Shown in pieces: positions 62,155 to 64,000 of a stretch of DNA of 64,000 bases. The notes under the pieces were generated by a model, which worked only from the letters and a program-made list of their open reading frames with translations, was not told the DNA's origin and made no database searches. Positions within the stretch are counted from its first letter, which is position 1, and each line of letters begins with the position of its first letter. Both the position numbers and the translations under genes were made by a program. The stretch is from Pedobacter sp. Leaf176 (lineage in GTDB: Bacteria; Bacteroidota; Bacteroidia; Sphingobacteriales; Sphingobacteriaceae), in contig NZ_LMPD01000002.1 of assembly GCF_001424305.1 (NCBI RefSeq), positions 109,531 to 173,530 of the forward strand. The letters run 5' to 3'.

Positions 62155-62931
62155 TTAATTTATTCGCCTGAATTCAACTGCAGATATCCCTTTTGTTTTT
62201 TTGAAATTACTAGCAAATGAATTTGCCTGTTCAAAACCAAGTATTTCTGCAATTACGGCCATAGAGTAATCTGTGTGAATCAGCAGTTCTTCGGCTTCGC
62301 GCATGAGTCTTGCATATAACAGTTCAGGCAGATTTTTTTTAAATGCCTTTTTAAGGAAAGCATTTAATTTTCTTGAACTCATTCCCATGCCGGCAGCATA
62401 AAATTCGGTAGACCTTTCCGTCTTAAAATATTGTTCTAAAATAGCCTTAAATCTTAAAACCTGCTGTAATTCATCAACTGTTAAATCCATTAATTCTGCA
62501 TTCAAAACAGCTGAAAAGCCAAGAATTAAAGAAAGATATTGAGCAAGGTAAGAAACATCGCGTTTTGCAAGAATTTCTCTTTTTAGTTGTTCTAATAAAG
62601 TAAATGCCTTTTGGGCCTGAGCATTCGTCAAATCTTTGAAAGATAGAGACATAAACAGATTCCTGGATTGAGCATCTCTGTGTTGCAACAAAAATTCCGA
62701 ATACAAAAGGCTGCTAAAACTAAGCCAGTAGGCAGACGTAATTTCAGCCTCCAAACGAATGATACCTTCTTCGGGAATGAAAAATACGCGACCGGGTGAA
62801 AGTACGTAATCGCCAGAATTCATACACAACAAACCTGAAGCTTCCTTGATGATAAGGAGCCTTATTGGAAATTCTGCACTTAACGCCTTATCCTTTTTGA
62901 ATTTTCCCTTGATATTTTCAAGATGTAACAT
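62155..62931 (-). CDS. AraC-family transcriptional regulator
   Basis: 258 residues. A cupin-like N-terminal part (GDYVLSPGRVFFIPEEGIIRLE) and a C-terminal AraC DNA-binding domain (about 170-258; STEFYAAGMGMSSRKLNAFLKKAF, SMAVIAEILGFEQANSFASNFKKTKGISAVEFR). It is convergent with the NUDIX regulator with a 2-bp gap. Target genes are unknown; nothing ties it to the pectin locus. Confidence 0.85.
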   Translation of the reverse strand: MLHLENIKGKFKKDKALSAEFPIRLLIIKEASGLLCMNSGDYVLSPGRVFFIPEEGIIRLEAEITSAYWLSFSSLLYSEFLLQHRDAQSRNLFMSLSFKDLTNAQAQKAFTLLEQLKREILAKRDVSYLAQYLSLILGFSAVLNAELMDLTVDELQQVLRFKAILEQYFKTERSTEFYAAGMGMSSRKLNAFLKKAFKKNLPELLYARLMREAEELLIHTDYSMAVIAEILGFEQANSFASNFKKTKGISAVEFRRIN

Positions 62932-63194
62932 TATATCAAAGTATCTTATTTATTTAGACATTCTGGATCTTAAAAGAATTACATCTCAATGTACACATTT
63001 TTTTCTAATGTATGAAGCTGCTATTTACATTGACAATAGTCAAATTAATTCGATAATCCTAAACTGCCAGGTGAATAATTCCAATATTTTTTTTTAAAAA
63101 AAACACTTCTTAATCTGTAGTTTTAATATTACAAAAATAGATAAATTATCACAAAATTAAAACTATATCAGTATCATGGCGTTATTAAAGGCTT
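62932..63194. other. AT-rich intergenic region
   Basis: This 263-bp divergent gap has no clear gene. It includes a run of T and A around 63088-63104. A short reading frame over its left half has no start-site or family support. Confidence 0.4.
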
Positions 63195-63557
63195 ATGAGA
63201 AGAATCACAGTTATTCTATTTTGCTTATCTTTAATTTCTTGTAAGAAAGAGATTCCCCTTCCAGATGTCATTAAAATGGACGTTTACAACTCAATAATAA
63301 AGCATGCAAACCATAACGAGCCAAATGTACTTAACTGGTACGTAAGGAAGGCAAATAAAGGCGGCTATTTCTATACCTTCACAACAAAAGATGTTAAGGA
63401 CTTCAGTGACTATAGTTTTTATTATTCAGAAAATTTGCCCAAAGACATTAAAGGAAAATTACCTGTAAAAGAAATAGTAGTATGGATTAATCAGTTAAAT
63501 GGTGATTTACTATTTGATATAATCGGCAAAACCGTTTATCCAATTGTAGAACAATAA
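63195..63557 (+). CDS. Small hypothetical lipoprotein
   Basis: 120 residues. The lipobox SLISC (Cys16) after a short hydrophobic leader predicts a lipoprotein. The rest (LNWYVRKANKGGYFYTFTTKDVKDF, IVVWINQLNGDLLFDIIG) is a mixed alpha/beta sequence I do not recognise. It lies 60 bp upstream of the Hsp70-like gene in the same direction. Function unknown. Confidence 0.62.
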   Translation: MRRITVILFCLSLISCKKEIPLPDVIKMDVYNSIIKHANHNEPNVLNWYVRKANKGGYFYTFTTKDVKDFSDYSFYYSENLPKDIKGKLPVKEIVVWINQLNGDLLFDIIGKTVYPIVEQ

Positions 63558-63617
63558 AACTAATTTCATACTTTCGCAGCCCAATTAAACAATACCACTA
63601 ATTTTTGAACGACTGCG

Positions 63618-64000
63618 ATGAGTAAATTTTTATATGGAATTGATTTTGGCACGACCAATTCCGCACTGTCTATCTTTGATGAAGATAAAAAAGAAATCAT
63701 TTCTACCATCTCCATTCCATCGCTTATCTATTTCAGACACGCCTTAACATCTGCTGATGAAGGAAACTGTGTTGTGGGTGAAAAAGCAATAGAAGAATAC
63801 CTGAATGACGGTATGGAGGGACGGTTCATAAAATCGATTAAACAGATTCTTTCCAGAACTACCTTTACCGAAACCCGGATTCAGAACAAAAGGTATAACG
63901 CCTCAGATTTAGTAACGCTAATTTTAAAAGATTTAAAAGAAACTGCCGACAAGATAATTGGGTTTAATTGCACAAAAGCTGTAATTGGCCGACCTGTTTT
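63618..64000 (+). CDS. Hsp70-family protein, N-terminal fragment
   Basis: The ATG at 63618 opens a frame to the window end, 127 complete codons. It starts MSKFLYGIDFGTTNSALSIF, the phosphate-1 loop of the actin/Hsp70 ATPase, and continues IPSLIYFRH and AVIGRPV. This resembles YegD-like DnaK relatives rather than DnaK itself. The substrate-binding part, if any, is outside the window. Confidence 0.82.
   Translation, partial: MSKFLYGIDFGTTNSALSIFDEDKKEIISTISIPSLIYFRHALTSADEGNCVVGEKAIEEYLNDGMEGRFIKSIKQILSRTTFTETRIQNKRYNASDLVTLILKDLKETADKIIGFNCTKAVIGRPV

Overview
The window looks like a Bacteroidota chromosome of the Sphingobacteriaceae type (Pedobacter or a relative). Evidence is a SusC/SusD pair, TAnnTTTG-like promoter boxes, weak Shine-Dalgarno sites, many signal peptides followed by Gln or lipobox Cys, and small intergenic palindromes typical of that group. 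No rRNA, tRNA, CRISPR array or transposase gene was seen.

About 56 kb of the 64 kb is one large carbohydrate-utilisation region, mostly read from the minus strand. Its enzyme set points to pectin and especially rhamnogalacturonan-II (RG-II). It holds GH78 rhamnosidases (1-163 partial, 1273-3438, 13568-16306), a GH141-like beta-helix enzyme fused to a deoxysugar mutarotase domain (6463-8967), an STN-esterase (10024-11403), a sialidase-fold protein (11502-12638), two GH2 enzymes, a sialate-esterase-like SGNH enzyme, a propeller plus jelly-roll protein (20869-22701), GH43, a GH140 apiosidase (23963-25363), a beta-helix plus TIM-barrel protein (25367-28519), tandem PL1 lyases (28668-31956), SusD/SusC (32323-37566), GH95, GH28, an (alpha/alpha)6 enzyme and a GH138-like alpha-galacturonidase (53593-56346). 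GH140, GH138, GH141 and GH95 together are the signature of RG-II side-chain removal, while PL1 and GH28 cut the homogalacturonan backbone.

The released sugars have matching inner-membrane and cytosolic genes: two sodium/solute symporters, a Gfo/Idh/MocA oxidoreductase with a sugar isomerase-like TIM barrel, a fucose-isomerase-like protein, a DapA-family aldolase, and a plus-strand operon at 56682-59507 (SDR dehydrogenase, FAH-family diketo-acid hydrolase, mutarotase, lactonase). That operon matches the non-phosphorylating L-fucose/L-rhamnose route. The sugar-acid dehydratase of that route is not in the window. Local regulators are an IclR protein at the left edge, an AraC protein at 40528-41397, and a NUDIX-type and a second AraC-type protein at 61457-62931. 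No hybrid two-component sensor or ECF/anti-sigma pair was found.

Transcription units I infer: 56346 down to 44106 (perhaps on to 41451); 40299-37973; SusC-SusD, closed by a clear terminator at 32245-32278; PL1-PL1 and onward; then a leftward series of enzyme genes separated by small REP-like palindromes. These palindromes are dense at about 1-29 kb and were not seen further right. Three sit against gene starts, where they create false N-terminal extensions or supply the start codon. The right end (59.5-64 kb) is more ordinary: aldose epimerase, HAD phosphatase, regulators, a small lipoprotein and a truncated Hsp70-family gene.
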